Shown here one piece after another: positions 33,723 to 42,870 of a stretch of 64,000 nt of DNA (position 1 is its first letter; the number at the start of each line of letters is the position of its first letter). The notes below the pieces were generated by a model that was not told the origin of the DNA, did no database searches, and saw only the letters and a list, made by a program, of their open reading frames with translations. The stretch is from LZORAL124-50-18 sp051208045. Its GTDB lineage: Bacteria > Pseudomonadota > Gammaproteobacteria > Pseudomonadales > Oleiphilaceae. The stretch covers positions 992,001 through 1,056,000 of the forward strand of contig JBPJFY010000001.1 of NCBI GenBank assembly GCA_051208045.1. Reading direction: 5' to 3'. The translations under genes and the position numbers were made by a program.

Positions 33723-35357
33723 ATGACGCGCTATATTTTTGTCACTGGTGGTGTGGTTTCTTCATTGGGGAAAGGTATCGCATCCGCCTCACTTGCCGCC
33801 ATCCTGGAAGCTCGCGGGCTGAAAGTTACAATGCTCAAACTCGACCCCTACATCAACGTCGACCCTGGCACAATGAGCCCTTTCCAGCATGGTGAAGTCT
33901 TTGTGACACATGATGGTGCTGAGACAGATCTGGATTTAGGTCATTACGAGCGATTTATTCGCACAACGATGACCAAGCGAAACAATTTCACCAGTGGGCG
34001 CGTGTATGAAGACGTTATTCGCAAAGAGCGTCGTGGTGATTATCTGGGCGGCACGGTTCAGGTGATTCCGCACATCACCGATGAAATCAAACGCCGCATT
34101 GTGGAGGGGGCTGGAGACAACGATGTTGCCCTGGTAGAGATCGGCGGCACCGTGGGAGATATTGAGTCACAGCCGTTTCTGGAAGCCATTCGTCAGCTTC
34201 GCGTGGAAGTGGGAAGCAAGCGTGCAATGTTCATGCATCTGACGCTGGTGCCTTATATTGCGACGGCCGGTGAAATCAAAACCAAACCCACACAGCACAG
34301 CGTCAAGGAAATGCGTTCGCTGGGCTTGCAGCCAGACATTCTGATCTGTCGCTCCGAGCACGAAATTGATCCGTCGTCCCGACGCAAAATTGCGTTGTTC
34401 ACCAACGTGGAAGAACGCGCAGTTATTCCATTGCAGGATGCCCAGAGCATCTACCTGATTCCTATCATGCTGCAACAGCAAGGCCTGGACGACGTGATTG
34501 TGGATCGTCTGGGGCTCGACTGCGGACCCGCAGACCTGTCCGAGTGGCAGCGCGTTGTGGAACTGGAACAGAATCCCGAGAAAACCGTGTCGATTGCCAT
34601 GGTGGGCAAGTACATGGACCTTCTGGACGCTTACAAATCATTGATTGAAGCGATCAAGCACGCAGGCATCCATTCCCGCACCAAAGTGAAGATTCACTAT
34701 ATCGACTCAGAGGAAGTGGAAACCAAGGGTGAACACCTGCTGCACGGTATGGATGCGATCCTGGTGCCGGGTGGATTCGGAGAGCGGGGCGTGGAAGGAA
34801 AGATACGCACCGTGCGGTATGCGCGGGAAAACAAAGTGCCTTATCTTGGCATTTGTCTCGGCATGCAGGTTGCGGTGATTGAGTATGCCCGAAATGTTGC
34901 CGGTATGACGGATGCCCACAGTACCGAATTTACGCTGGATACCACCCATCCGGTCATTGGTTTGATCACGGAATGGATTGACGCTTCCGGTAAAGTGGAA
35001 ACGCGCTCGGAGAAATCCGATCTTGGCGGCACCATGCGTCTCGGCGGGCAGGAGTGCAAGCTGGTAGAAGGGACCCTGGCACAACAGAGCTACGGGAAGA
35101 GCAAAATTGTGGAACGTCACCGCCATCGATATGAAGTGAACAATAACTTCCTGCCTCAATTGACCGAAGCGGGTCTGCTGGTGTCCGGTACATCGACAGA
35201 TGGAGAACTGGTCGAGATGGTAGAGGTCAAGGATCACCCATGGTTTGTGGCCTGCCAGTTCCACCCGGAGTTTACGTCTACCCCCAGGGATGGTCATGGG
35301 CTGTTCCAGGGATTCATTCGAGCCGCAGCGGACTACGCTGCACAGAAATCAAACTAA
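33723..35357 (+). CDS. pyrG: CTP synthase
   Basis: 544 aa, the usual size. The N-terminal synthetase domain has the GGVVSSLGKGIASASLA P-loop and the DPGTMSPFQHGEVFV site; the C-terminal glutaminase (from about 290) has the oxyanion region PGGFGERG, nucleophile in YLGICLGMQ, and the His/Glu pair near FHPEF. It aminates UTP to CTP. The 91-bp gap before it has no clear attenuator. pyrG-kdsA-eno is a conserved order. Confidence 0.98.
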   Translation: MTRYIFVTGGVVSSLGKGIASASLAAILEARGLKVTMLKLDPYINVDPGTMSPFQHGEVFVTHDGAETDLDLGHYERFIRTTMTKRNNFTSGRVYEDVIRKERRGDYLGGTVQVIPHITDEIKRRIVEGAGDNDVALVEIGGTVGDIESQPFLEAIRQLRVEVGSKRAMFMHLTLVPYIATAGEIKTKPTQHSVKEMRSLGLQPDILICRSEHEIDPSSRRKIALFTNVEERAVIPLQDAQSIYLIPIMLQQQGLDDVIVDRLGLDCGPADLSEWQRVVELEQNPEKTVSIAMVGKYMDLLDAYKSLIEAIKHAGIHSRTKVKIHYIDSEEVETKGEHLLHGMDAILVPGGFGERGVEGKIRTVRYARENKVPYLGICLGMQVAVIEYARNVAGMTDAHSTEFTLDTTHPVIGLITEWIDASGKVETRSEKSDLGGTMRLGGQECKLVEGTLAQQSYGKSKIVERHRHRYEVNNNFLPQLTEAGLLVSGTSTDGELVEMVEVKDHPWFVACQFHPEFTSTPRDGHGLFQGFIRAAADYAAQKSN

Positions 35358-35367
35358 CGGAGGGGAC

Positions 35368-36219
35368 ATGAATCAGAAAACGATACAGATCAATGGCCTG
35401 CAGGTATCGAATGATGCACCTTTTGTGCTGTTTGGCGGCATGAATGTGCTGGAATCGCGTGATCTTGCCATGCAAATCGCGGAGGCTTACAAGCAGGTGA
35501 CAGATAAGCTGGGCATTCCCTACGTTTTCAAAGCCTCTTTTGACAAGGCGAATCGCTCCTCTGTGCACTCCTATCGCGGCCCCGGGCTGGAAGAAGGCCT
35601 GAAAATCTTCGAGGAAGTGAAAAAGACCTTCGATGTACCGGTAATTACGGATGTGCATGAGCCACACCAGGCCGCTCCGGTGGCAGAGGTCTGTGATGTC
35701 ATTCAACTGCCTGCGTTTCTGGCACGCCAAACCGATCTCGTGGTAGCGATGGCCAAAACCGGTGCAGTAATCAATATCAAGAAGCCTCAGTTTCTGAGCC
35801 CCTCCCAAATGGGCAATATTGTTGAGAAGTTTCATGAGGCAGGCAATGAACAGCTAATTCTGTGTGATCGAGGCACCTGTTTTGGCTACGACAACCTGGT
35901 CGTGGATATGCTGGGTTTTGGCGTAATGAAAAAGGTGAGTGGTGGCCTGCCGATCATATTTGATGTGACGCATGCGCTTCAGTGTCGTGATCCTTCCGGG
36001 GCGGCATCCGGCGGACGTCGTGGCCAGGTGGGCGAGTTGGCGCGATCCGGGATGGCGTTGGGCCTGGCCGGTTTGTTTCTGGAGGCGCATCCGGATCCGG
36101 ACAAGGCGCGATGTGATGGGCCCAGCGCGCTTCGATTGAATATGCTGGAGTCGTTCTTAAGCCAGGTCAAACAAGTGGATGATCTGATTAAAAGTTTTGA
36201 TGCATTGAACACGGATTGA
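35368..36219 (+). CDS. kdsA: 3-deoxy-8-phosphooctulonate synthase
   Basis: 283 aa from the ATG at 35368, 10 nt after pyrG with a perfect GGAGGGG; ORF extensions into pyrG are spurious. Joins PEP and arabinose 5-phosphate to Kdo-8-P for lipopolysaccharide. Motifs: FVLFGGMNVLESRD, KASFDKANRSS, ITDVHEP, PAFLARQTDL, IKKPQFLSP, CDRGTCFGYDNL, FDVTHALQ. A Cys in the CDRGTC stretch is not by itself proof of a metal enzyme; the pattern with Asn in the KANRSS region fits the metal-independent class. Confidence 0.97.
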   Translation: MNQKTIQINGLQVSNDAPFVLFGGMNVLESRDLAMQIAEAYKQVTDKLGIPYVFKASFDKANRSSVHSYRGPGLEEGLKIFEEVKKTFDVPVITDVHEPHQAAPVAEVCDVIQLPAFLARQTDLVVAMAKTGAVINIKKPQFLSPSQMGNIVEKFHEAGNEQLILCDRGTCFGYDNLVVDMLGFGVMKKVSGGLPIIFDVTHALQCRDPSGAASGGRRGQVGELARSGMALGLAGLFLEAHPDPDKARCDGPSALRLNMLESFLSQVKQVDDLIKSFDALNTD

Positions 36220-36337
36220 TGTAGAAGGGCCGCAGAGCCCGAATTATGTGCCTGACCACCTTGGGGATAACCAGAGAGTGCCAGCAGCGCATAAATGACA
36301 GTTTCGTTTTACCTACAAGTTTTGGAGAGAGTAATCA

Positions 36338-37633
36338 ATGACGGAAATCGCAGACATCAGAGCACGGGAAGTGCTGGATTCACGAGGGAATCCTACCGTT
36401 GAAGCTGACGTAATTCTGAAATCCGGACACACTGCTTCCGCGTGTGCCCCCTCCGGCGCATCTACCGGGTCTCGTGAAGCGCTGGAGCTGCGCGATGGCG
36501 ATAAAAGCCGATACCTGGGTAAGGGTGTGCTGAAAGCCGTTGCCGGAATTAATGGCCCCATTCGCGACGCTTTGTTGGGCATGGATGCGGCGGATCAGCG
36601 CGCTATTGACAATAAAATGATTGCGTTGGATGGTACGGAAAATAAAGCCAATTTGGGTGCAAACGCCATTCTGGCGGTGTCCCTGGCGGTGGCTAAGGCA
36701 GCGGCGAAGGCGCAAGGCATTGAGCTTTACGAGCACATTGCGAACATCAATGGGACCTCCGGTCAGTTCTCGATGCCAGTACCCATGATGAACATTCTCA
36801 ATGGGGGAGAGCATGCAGATAATAATGTCGATATTCAGGAATTCATGGTTCAGCCGGTAACGGCACCTACGTTCGCAGAAGCGTTGCGCGCCGGTGCAGA
36901 AATCTTCCACTCACTGAAGAAGGTTCTGAGCAGTAAGGGATTAAGTACTTCTGTGGGCGATGAAGGTGGTTTTGCGCCGAATCTGTCGTCGAATGAAGCG
37001 GCTCTGGCTGCAATTCAGGAAGCGGTAGCAGCGGCAGGTTATACGCTGGGTGATGACATTATGCTGGCCCTGGATTGTGCGTCTTCCGAGTTTTATAAAG
37101 ATGGCACGTACAATTTGAGCGGCGAGGGCAAATCGTTTGATTCCACCGGGTTTGCGGACTATCTGGCTGACTTGTCCGCCAAGTACCCCATTGTTTCCAT
37201 TGAAGATGGTATGGATGAAAGTGACTGGGCCGGCTGGGCCACGTTGACGCAGAAAATTGGCGATAAAGTGCAGCTGGTCGGTGATGATCTGTTTGTCACC
37301 AACACACGCATTTTGTCCGAAGGTATCGAGAAAAGCATTGCCAACTCCATTTTGATCAAGTTCAATCAGATTGGCAGTCTGTCCGAGACGCTGGATGCCA
37401 TCAAAATGGCGCGGGATGCGGGGTATACTTCGGTGATTTCTCACCGATCCGGCGAAACTGAAGATACCACCATCGCAGATCTTGCGGTAGGTACCTGTGC
37501 CGGCCAGATCAAAACCGGATCGCTGTGTCGGTCGGATCGTGTGGCAAAATACAATCGGTTGCTGAAGATCGAAGAGCAGCTGGCAGGCAAAGCTCCCTAC
37601 AACGGCCTGAAAGAAATCAAGGGCCAAGGCTAA
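36338..37633 (+). CDS. eno: Enolase
   Basis: 431 aa. Converts 2-phosphoglycerate to PEP; in RNase E-carrying bacteria it is also a degradosome part. Visible motifs: GASTGSREALELRDGD, GANAILAVSLA, MPVPMMNILNGGEHADN, VGDEGGFAPNL, SIEDGMDESDW, VGDDLFVTN, ISHRSGETEDTTIADLAVGT, the catalytic Lys near KFNQIG. GGAGAGAG precedes the ATG by 8 nt. A strong terminator follows, but ftsB begins 160 nt later in the usual order. Confidence 0.98.
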   Translation: MTEIADIRAREVLDSRGNPTVEADVILKSGHTASACAPSGASTGSREALELRDGDKSRYLGKGVLKAVAGINGPIRDALLGMDAADQRAIDNKMIALDGTENKANLGANAILAVSLAVAKAAAKAQGIELYEHIANINGTSGQFSMPVPMMNILNGGEHADNNVDIQEFMVQPVTAPTFAEALRAGAEIFHSLKKVLSSKGLSTSVGDEGGFAPNLSSNEAALAAIQEAVAAAGYTLGDDIMLALDCASSEFYKDGTYNLSGEGKSFDSTGFADYLADLSAKYPIVSIEDGMDESDWAGWATLTQKIGDKVQLVGDDLFVTNTRILSEGIEKSIANSILIKFNQIGSLSETLDAIKMARDAGYTSVISHRSGETEDTTIADLAVGTCAGQIKTGSLCRSDRVAKYNRLLKIEEQLAGKAPYNGLKEIKGQG

Positions 37634-37654
37634 GCCGTCCGCGCAGACGCTGAG

Positions 37655-37680
37655 AAAAAGGGTGAGATTCACCCTTTTTT
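37655..37680 (+). terminator. Rho-independent terminator of eno
   Basis: AAAAAGGGTGA and TCACCCTTTTTT form 11 pairs around a 3-nt loop with a T run of six, 21 nt after the eno stop. It separates eno from ftsB-ispD, so a promoter for ftsB should lie in 37681-37793, which is AT-rich; I see no clear one. Confidence 0.9.
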
Positions 37681-37793
37681 CGTTTTTCTCGCATATCCTA
37701 AAAAAGCATCTATATTCAGAATGATAGATGATTTTCTTCAACTGACTTCTATTTTTACAAATTTTGCATCCTCACTCGGGTTGAATTGGTGGT

Positions 37794-38075
37794 ATGAAAG
37801 CCCTCAAAGTACTGTGGTCCATTCAAATTGTGTTCATTGTCGCCCTTCAATTCCGGTTGTGGGGCGGTGAAGGCAGCTTTGTGCAAACGATCCAGCTGCA
37901 GTCAGAGATTGATCTGCAACTGGCAGAGAATGCCCACTTGGCCGCTCGGAACGAGCGATTGATGGCGCAAGTGCAAAACCTTCAGTCCGGCGTTGAGGCG
38001 ATGGAGGCAGCTGCCCGATATCAGCAGGGGATGATCAAACAAAATGAAACGTTTTTCCTGGTCGTGGATCGGTAA
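37794..38075 (+). CDS. ftsB: Cell division protein FtsB
   Basis: 93 aa: an N-terminal membrane helix (LWSIQIVFIVALQFRLW), then a coiled coil (residues 30-75) with the GEGS motif just after the membrane. With FtsL and FtsQ it forms the FtsQLB divisome complex that signals septal peptidoglycan synthesis. The eno-ftsB-ispD position is conserved in gammaproteobacteria. Confidence 0.93.
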   Translation: MKALKVLWSIQIVFIVALQFRLWGGEGSFVQTIQLQSEIDLQLAENAHLAARNERLMAQVQNLQSGVEAMEAAARYQQGMIKQNETFFLVVDR

Positions 38076-38078
38076 GCT

Positions 38079-38849
38079 GTGGCACTAGACTCTCAACGAA
38101 CGACTGCAGCAGAACCGGCCTATTGGTGCATTATTCCCGCAGCGGGCGTGGGTAGTCGCATGGGCGCGGCTATTCCCAAGCAGTATCTGACCGTGTGTGG
38201 TGCGACCATTCTTGATCACACTCTGGAAAAGATTACCTATCTGGACTGGATTCAGGGAATTGTGGTGGCCATCGCAGACGCAGACACACGCTGGCCGGAG
38301 ATGGCATGGGCAAATCACCCCAAAGTGCACGTGTGCTCTGGTGGTGCTGAACGTGTGAACTCTGTTTACAACGCGCTCCTGCTGCTGGCAGATTTTGTGG
38401 AACCGGATGACTGGATTCTGGTGCACGATGTGGCGCGCCCTTGTGTGTCCCCTGTGGACATCGAGCATCTTCGCGATCAGGTAAAAACATCCACCAGTGG
38501 CGGATTACTGGGCGCGTGTTTGAATGATACGCTTAAGCGGGTGGGTGACCATGGTGTTGTGGAATCCACGGTTGATCGAAAAAACATGTGGCGAGCACTC
38601 ACGCCTCAGATGTTTCGTTACCGTATACTGCGGTGTGCGATTGAAACCGCACTTCAGCAGGGCATACTGGTCACCGATGAAGCCTCTGCGGTTGAATGTG
38701 CGGGACACGAAGTCAAAATGGTACGAGGCAGCGAGCGAAATATCAAAATTACCACGCCGGAAGATCTGGATCTGGCCTCGTACTATTTAACCAGGGAAGT
38801 GGCGCATGCCAATGCATCGCCCACGAACGTATCAAGGGGAACACAGTGA
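38079..38849 (+). CDS. ispD: 2-C-methyl-D-erythritol 4-phosphate cytidylyltransferase
   Basis: 256 aa from a GTG at 38079, 3 nt after ftsB; no better start exists upstream. Third step of the MEP isoprenoid pathway, using CTP. Motifs: PAAGVGSRMGAAIPKQYL for CTP, GGAERVNSVYNAL, VHDVARPCV, TEDDLDLA-like KITTPEDLDLA near the end. Overlaps ispF by 4 nt (GTGA). Confidence 0.95.
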   Translation: MALDSQRTTAAEPAYWCIIPAAGVGSRMGAAIPKQYLTVCGATILDHTLEKITYLDWIQGIVVAIADADTRWPEMAWANHPKVHVCSGGAERVNSVYNALLLLADFVEPDDWILVHDVARPCVSPVDIEHLRDQVKTSTSGGLLGACLNDTLKRVGDHGVVESTVDRKNMWRALTPQMFRYRILRCAIETALQQGILVTDEASAVECAGHEVKMVRGSERNIKITTPEDLDLASYYLTREVAHANASPTNVSRGTQ

Positions 38850-39358
38850 GCATCCGGTCAGCCATAAGAATTGGACAGGGTTTTGATGTGCATGCCTTTT
38901 GTGCAGGCTCTGAAATTATACTGGGCGGTGTGAGAATCCCTTATACACAAGGTTTTGTGGCGCATTCGGATGGGGATGTGCTGTTGCATGCGATCTGCGA
39001 TGCATTGCTCGGTGCACTCGCGTTGGGGGATATTGGTCAGCATTTTCCGGATACCGACCAATCCTTTGAAAACATCGATAGTCGGATTCTTCTGCGCAAG
39101 GTGATGAGTCTGATCACCGAGCGGGGTTATCGGCTGGTCAATCTGGACAGTACAATCATTGCTCAAGCGCCCAAAATGGCCCCGTACATTGCAACGATGC
39201 AGCAAAATATTGCCGATGACCTGGCGGTAAGCCCGGACCAGATCAGTGTGAAAGCGACCACCACAGAGCACCTTGGATTCACCGGGCGGCAGGAGGGTAT
39301 TGCCTGTCAGGCGGTGTGTCTGTTGGAGGTTTCTGGTTCCAGGGAGGACGAAGAATGA
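38846..39358 (+). CDS. ispF: 2-C-methyl-D-erythritol 2,4-cyclodiphosphate synthase
   Basis: 170 aa from the GTG at 38846 inside the ispD stop region (GTGA). Trimeric zinc enzyme of the MEP pathway. Motifs: RIGQGFDVHAF (Zn Asp and His), LGGVRIPYTQGFVAHSDGDVLLHAICDALLGA, DIGQHFPDTDQSFENIDS, KATTTEHLGFTGRQEGIACQAV. A longer ORF to 38696 lies wholly within ispD and is discarded. About 10 residues longer than E. coli IspF at each end. Confidence 0.96.
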   Translation: MSIRSAIRIGQGFDVHAFCAGSEIILGGVRIPYTQGFVAHSDGDVLLHAICDALLGALALGDIGQHFPDTDQSFENIDSRILLRKVMSLITERGYRLVNLDSTIIAQAPKMAPYIATMQQNIADDLAVSPDQISVKATTTEHLGFTGRQEGIACQAVCLLEVSGSREDEE

Positions 39359-40338
39359 GCGTGCCGCATTGGGAGATGAGTTTTCCGTATCGGTTTGGTG
39401 AGCCGAAAACGACCTGTCATATACGGGCCAGAGACGAAGATTTTCATGTGGAAGAATTGATGTCCGAGGCGCGTTTTGGCGAAGGCGAACAACAATGCCT
39501 GCTGATCGAAAAAGCCGGGCAGAATACCGCCTATGTGGCTCGGCGTCTTGCAAATTATGCCGGTGTGCGGGAGATGGATGTGGGCTTCAGCGGCTTAAAG
39601 GATCGGCATGCTGTCACGCGGCAATGGTTTTCCATTTATTACGGCAAGCGTCCGCGGTGGGATGGCGCAAACCTGAATCTTGAAGGCGTTAAGATTCTTG
39701 AAGAGCGCACTTCAAGCAAAAAAATACGGCGAGGAGACCATTATGCCAATCGGTTTTCTCTGCGGCTCACCGCTGTAGCTGGTGATAAAGCTCAGTTTGA
39801 GCAGCGCTTGGAGCGCGTGGCGGAAGTTGGATTCCCCAATTATTTCGGTGAACAGCGATTCGGGCGGGATTGCCATAATCTGAATACCGCGTGGGACTGG
39901 TTTACCGGGCAAAAGCGTCTGTCGGTGAAAAAAGGCGGGATGTATCTGTCTGCTGCGCGGTCTTATCTGTTCAATTGGCTGCTCGCCCTGAGAATGCAGT
40001 CTGATGCCTGTGACCCGGTGGCGGGCGATGTCGTCAAAGACGGTGAGCTGCAACTGAGCCTCTTTGGTGATGGCACGCCCCCGGAGACAGAAGCTGCCCT
40101 GGCATTTCTGGCACAAGTGGCTGAACGACATCCGGAGTTGGTGGAAGGATTGCGCAGTAATCGCATTGCCATTCAGCACAGGTCTGCATTCTGTGTGCCG
40201 CAAGCGTTGCATTGGTCCTGGGAAAAGGATAACTTGTTCGTCACCTTTGAGTTGCCGTCAGGCAGCTTTGCAACGAGCCTGCTTCGGGAAGTCACCCAAT
40301 ACACAGATCAACAGCATGAACATTCTGGTAGCGAATGA
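39355..40338 (+). CDS. truD: tRNA pseudouridine(13) synthase TruD
   Basis: 327 aa from the ATG at 39355 overlapping the ispF stop (ATGA). Modifies U13 of tRNA-Glu. Catalytic Asp is in GFSGLKDRHAVTRQWFS near residue 80; NYFGEQRFGRDCHNL and RSYLFNWLLALR are family motifs, and the insertion (TRUD) domain lies between about 155 and 300. Part of the conserved ispF-truD-surE-pcm chain; overlaps surE by 23 nt. Confidence 0.95.
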   Translation: MSVPHWEMSFPYRFGEPKTTCHIRARDEDFHVEELMSEARFGEGEQQCLLIEKAGQNTAYVARRLANYAGVREMDVGFSGLKDRHAVTRQWFSIYYGKRPRWDGANLNLEGVKILEERTSSKKIRRGDHYANRFSLRLTAVAGDKAQFEQRLERVAEVGFPNYFGEQRFGRDCHNLNTAWDWFTGQKRLSVKKGGMYLSAARSYLFNWLLALRMQSDACDPVAGDVVKDGELQLSLFGDGTPPETEAALAFLAQVAERHPELVEGLRSNRIAIQHRSAFCVPQALHWSWEKDNLFVTFELPSGSFATSLLREVTQYTDQQHEHSGSE

Positions 40339-41062
40339 TGATGGTGTGCATGCACCGGGTTTGCATGCACTGGCAGAAGAATTAAAAAAGATGGCCACGG
40401 TGCGCGTGGTCGCACCCGACCGGGATCACAGTGGCGCCAGCAATTCGTTGACGCTGACCCGGCCACTGAAAGTGCAGGAAACACGTGAAGGGTATTTCAG
40501 CGTGGATGGCACGCCCACAGATTGCGTGCATCTGGGTGTGACCAATCTGTTTGATATAGAATTTGCCTGCGTGGTCTCCGGCGTAAATACACATGCCAAT
40601 CTCGGGGATGATGTTATTTACTCGGGCACGGTGGCAGCGGCGATGGAGGGGCGTTTCCTTGAGAAGCCCGCCATCGCGGTTTCTTTGGCGAATAATGGTC
40701 TGTGGCATTTTGAGACTGCAGCCTGGGTTGTGCGCCAACTATTAGAAAAAAAAGCGTTACCGGTACCACCGCGTACGATCCTGAATGTGAACGTACCGGA
40801 TGTGCCTGTGGCAGAACTACAGGGTATTGCGGTGACCCGGCTGGGGCACCGAGCGCGTGGGGGGTACCCTGAACGCGTGGTCGACCCGAGGGGGCACGTC
40901 CGATATTGGATTGGGACGGCGGGAGAAGGAGATGATGCGGGGCCTGGGACGGACTTTTACGCCATTGCGAACAAGCAGGTGTCAATTACCCCGATTCATG
41001 CAGATATGACGCACTATAAGGCAATCGATGACTTGGAGGCTTGGTGCGTCGGAGTGATGTAA
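40316..41062 (+). CDS. surE: 5'/3'-nucleotidase SurE
   Basis: 248 aa from the ATG at 40316, which begins the invariant MNILVANDDG with the metal Asp pair. Metal-dependent survival nucleotidase acting on nucleoside monophosphates. Other motifs: PDRDHSGASNSLT, GTPTDCV, SGVNTHANLGDDVIYSGTVAAAMEG, NVNVPDVP. The long upstream ORF within truD is spurious. The next gene, pcm, starts directly after its stop. Confidence 0.96.
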   Translation: MNILVANDDGVHAPGLHALAEELKKMATVRVVAPDRDHSGASNSLTLTRPLKVQETREGYFSVDGTPTDCVHLGVTNLFDIEFACVVSGVNTHANLGDDVIYSGTVAAAMEGRFLEKPAIAVSLANNGLWHFETAAWVVRQLLEKKALPVPPRTILNVNVPDVPVAELQGIAVTRLGHRARGGYPERVVDPRGHVRYWIGTAGEGDDAGPGTDFYAIANKQVSITPIHADMTHYKAIDDLEAWCVGVM

Positions 41063-41713
41063 ATGAATTTGCAGGGAATTGGGATGACCTCCCAACGTAC
41101 CCGAACGCGTTTGGTGCAGCTGCTGGAATCCAAGGGGATACGCAATCGGCAGGTGCTGGATGTCATGGCACGCATACCCAGGCACATTTTTCTGGATGAA
41201 GCCCTGGCGCATCGGGCCTACGAAAACACCGCGCTGCCCATTGGTTTCAATCAAACCCTGTCCCAGCCATACACGGTGGCCAAAATGTCTGAGCTGGTGG
41301 CGGAGTGTCAGCCACGTCGCGTACTGGAAGTGGGGACGGGTTCGGGATATCAGACAGCCGTGCTTTCCAGGCTGGTGACCGAGGTGTATTCCGTCGAGCG
41401 AATACAGCCATTGCAGGCCAGGGCGACAGAACGATTGCGCGTGCTGGGCGTGGACAATGTGTGGCTACGACATGCCGACGGGGTGATGGGGTGGCCTGAA
41501 ATGGCCCCCTTTCATGCCATTATTGTTACGGCCGCACCCGATGAAATTCCTGCAGGATTACTGAATCAGCTGGCCGACGGAGGGCGAATGGTGATCCCGG
41601 TGGGCGGCAGCCGGCAGAAACTCACCGTCGTCACCCGCACCGGCAATGAGTTCCAGCAACGGGTTGTTGAGGAGGCGAACTTTGTTCCATTGCTGGGGGG
41701 GACAATTGTTTAG
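41063..41713 (+). CDS. pcm: Protein-L-isoaspartate O-methyltransferase
   Basis: 216 aa. SAM-dependent repair methylation of isoaspartyl residues in ageing proteins. Motifs: NTALPIGFNQTLSQPYTVAKMSEL, the SAM loop VLEVGTGSGYQTAVLS, VYSVERI, HADGVMGWPEMAPFHAIIVTAAPDEIP. Starts at the base after the surE stop; the surE-pcm pairing is conserved. Fits with nlpD-rpoS downstream as a stationary-phase set. Confidence 0.96.
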   Translation: MNLQGIGMTSQRTRTRLVQLLESKGIRNRQVLDVMARIPRHIFLDEALAHRAYENTALPIGFNQTLSQPYTVAKMSELVAECQPRRVLEVGTGSGYQTAVLSRLVTEVYSVERIQPLQARATERLRVLGVDNVWLRHADGVMGWPEMAPFHAIIVTAAPDEIPAGLLNQLADGGRMVIPVGGSRQKLTVVTRTGNEFQQRVVEEANFVPLLGGTIV

Positions 41714-41782
41714 TGGACTGTAGGTACACAGTACGTGTCCTTGCCGGAGCAGAAGCCAGATGAAAAATACAGGGAAGTGCCA

Positions 41783-42703
41783 ATGAATCAAACCATAACC
41801 GTTATCCTGAAAGGACTGGCGATGGGGGCGGCGGACATCATTCCTGGCGTATCCGGTGGCACGGTAGCATTTATCACCGGCATTTATGAGCGCCTGCTGG
41901 CCGCGCTTGCAGCGATCGTGAGCACGTCAACGATGTATCTGTTCAAAGGACAGGTGAGCATCTTCTGGAAGGCCATTGACGGAACGTTTCTGGTCGCGCT
42001 GTTCTCTGGTATTCTGCTTGCCATTTTTAGTTTGTCTTCGGTCATTACCTTTTTGCTTCAAAGCTGGCCGCACCTGGTCTGGGCCTTGTTTTTTGGGCTG
42101 ATTCTGGCGTCAATCTGGCATATTGGCCGGCAGGTCCGTCAATGGAAACTCGGAACTGTGGTTGGCTTTGTGCTTGGTTGTCTGGCAGCTTATCTGATTA
42201 CGATGTCTCAGCTGACCCAACTGGCCCCAACGGCAGTTAATTTTTTCTGGGGGGGCTTTGTGGCCATCAGCGCCATGATTCTCCCAGGTGTGTCCGGCAG
42301 TTTTATTCTCCTGTTACTTGGGTTGTATGAGCCGGCGTTGCAGGCCATAAAGTCCTTTGATCTCTCTGTGATGAGCGTATTTGCGCTGGGGTGTTTTGCT
42401 GGTTTATTGGTAATGTCCAAGGTTCTTCATTGGGCATTTAAACGATATCATGATGTGACACTCGCCGTACTCACAGGATTTATGCTGGGAGCCATGAATA
42501 AATTATGGCCCTGGAAGGAAACCGTTTCGTGGCGTACCAACAGTCATGGGGAGCAAGTCGCCTTTGAGCAGGTCTCCGTGAGCCCCGACAGATTTGAGCT
42601 GGTGACGGGGCAGTCCTCAGACCTGATTCTGGCAATCACGATGGCGGTTCTGGGGGCTTCGGTAGTTTTAGTGATCGATTATTTGGGAAGTAATCGTCGT
42701 TAG
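41783..42703 (+). CDS. DUF368 polyprenyl-phosphate transporter (PopT family)
   Basis: 306 aa from the ATG at 41783 (AGGGAAG 7 nt upstream); an ORF start at 41735 lacks a site. Inner-membrane protein with about eight helices and two inverted copies of the family signature, GAADIIPGVSGGTVAF near residue 16 and AMILPGVSGSFILLLLG near 162. DUF368 proteins have been shown in other bacteria to recycle undecaprenyl phosphate across the membrane, so a role in cell-wall lipid-carrier recycling is likely. Lies between pcm and nlpD, not the usual E. coli order but common in relatives. Confidence 0.9.
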   Translation: MNQTITVILKGLAMGAADIIPGVSGGTVAFITGIYERLLAALAAIVSTSTMYLFKGQVSIFWKAIDGTFLVALFSGILLAIFSLSSVITFLLQSWPHLVWALFFGLILASIWHIGRQVRQWKLGTVVGFVLGCLAAYLITMSQLTQLAPTAVNFFWGGFVAISAMILPGVSGSFILLLLGLYEPALQAIKSFDLSVMSVFALGCFAGLLVMSKVLHWAFKRYHDVTLAVLTGFMLGAMNKLWPWKETVSWRTNSHGEQVAFEQVSVSPDRFELVTGQSSDLILAITMAVLGASVVLVIDYLGSNRR

Positions 42704-42870
42704 AAATGTGAACTGGTTGTTACTTTTTGTGTTTCGACTGGTAACAAACATGACGCGTGTGTAACTGTTGAGATGCGTGGCTGATCAAAAAATAGCTAAT
42801 TAAAAAAATAAGTTAGGCGAAACATTTTAATTTTTCATCAGTTGTTATAGATGAAATAATTATTAAAAAA

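Noticed and set aside
42717..42747. TTGTTAC...GTAACAA inverted repeat upstream of nlpD as a possible terminator or operator
   Set aside because: Arms of 7 bp are 17 nt apart with no T run; too weak to call without conservation data.
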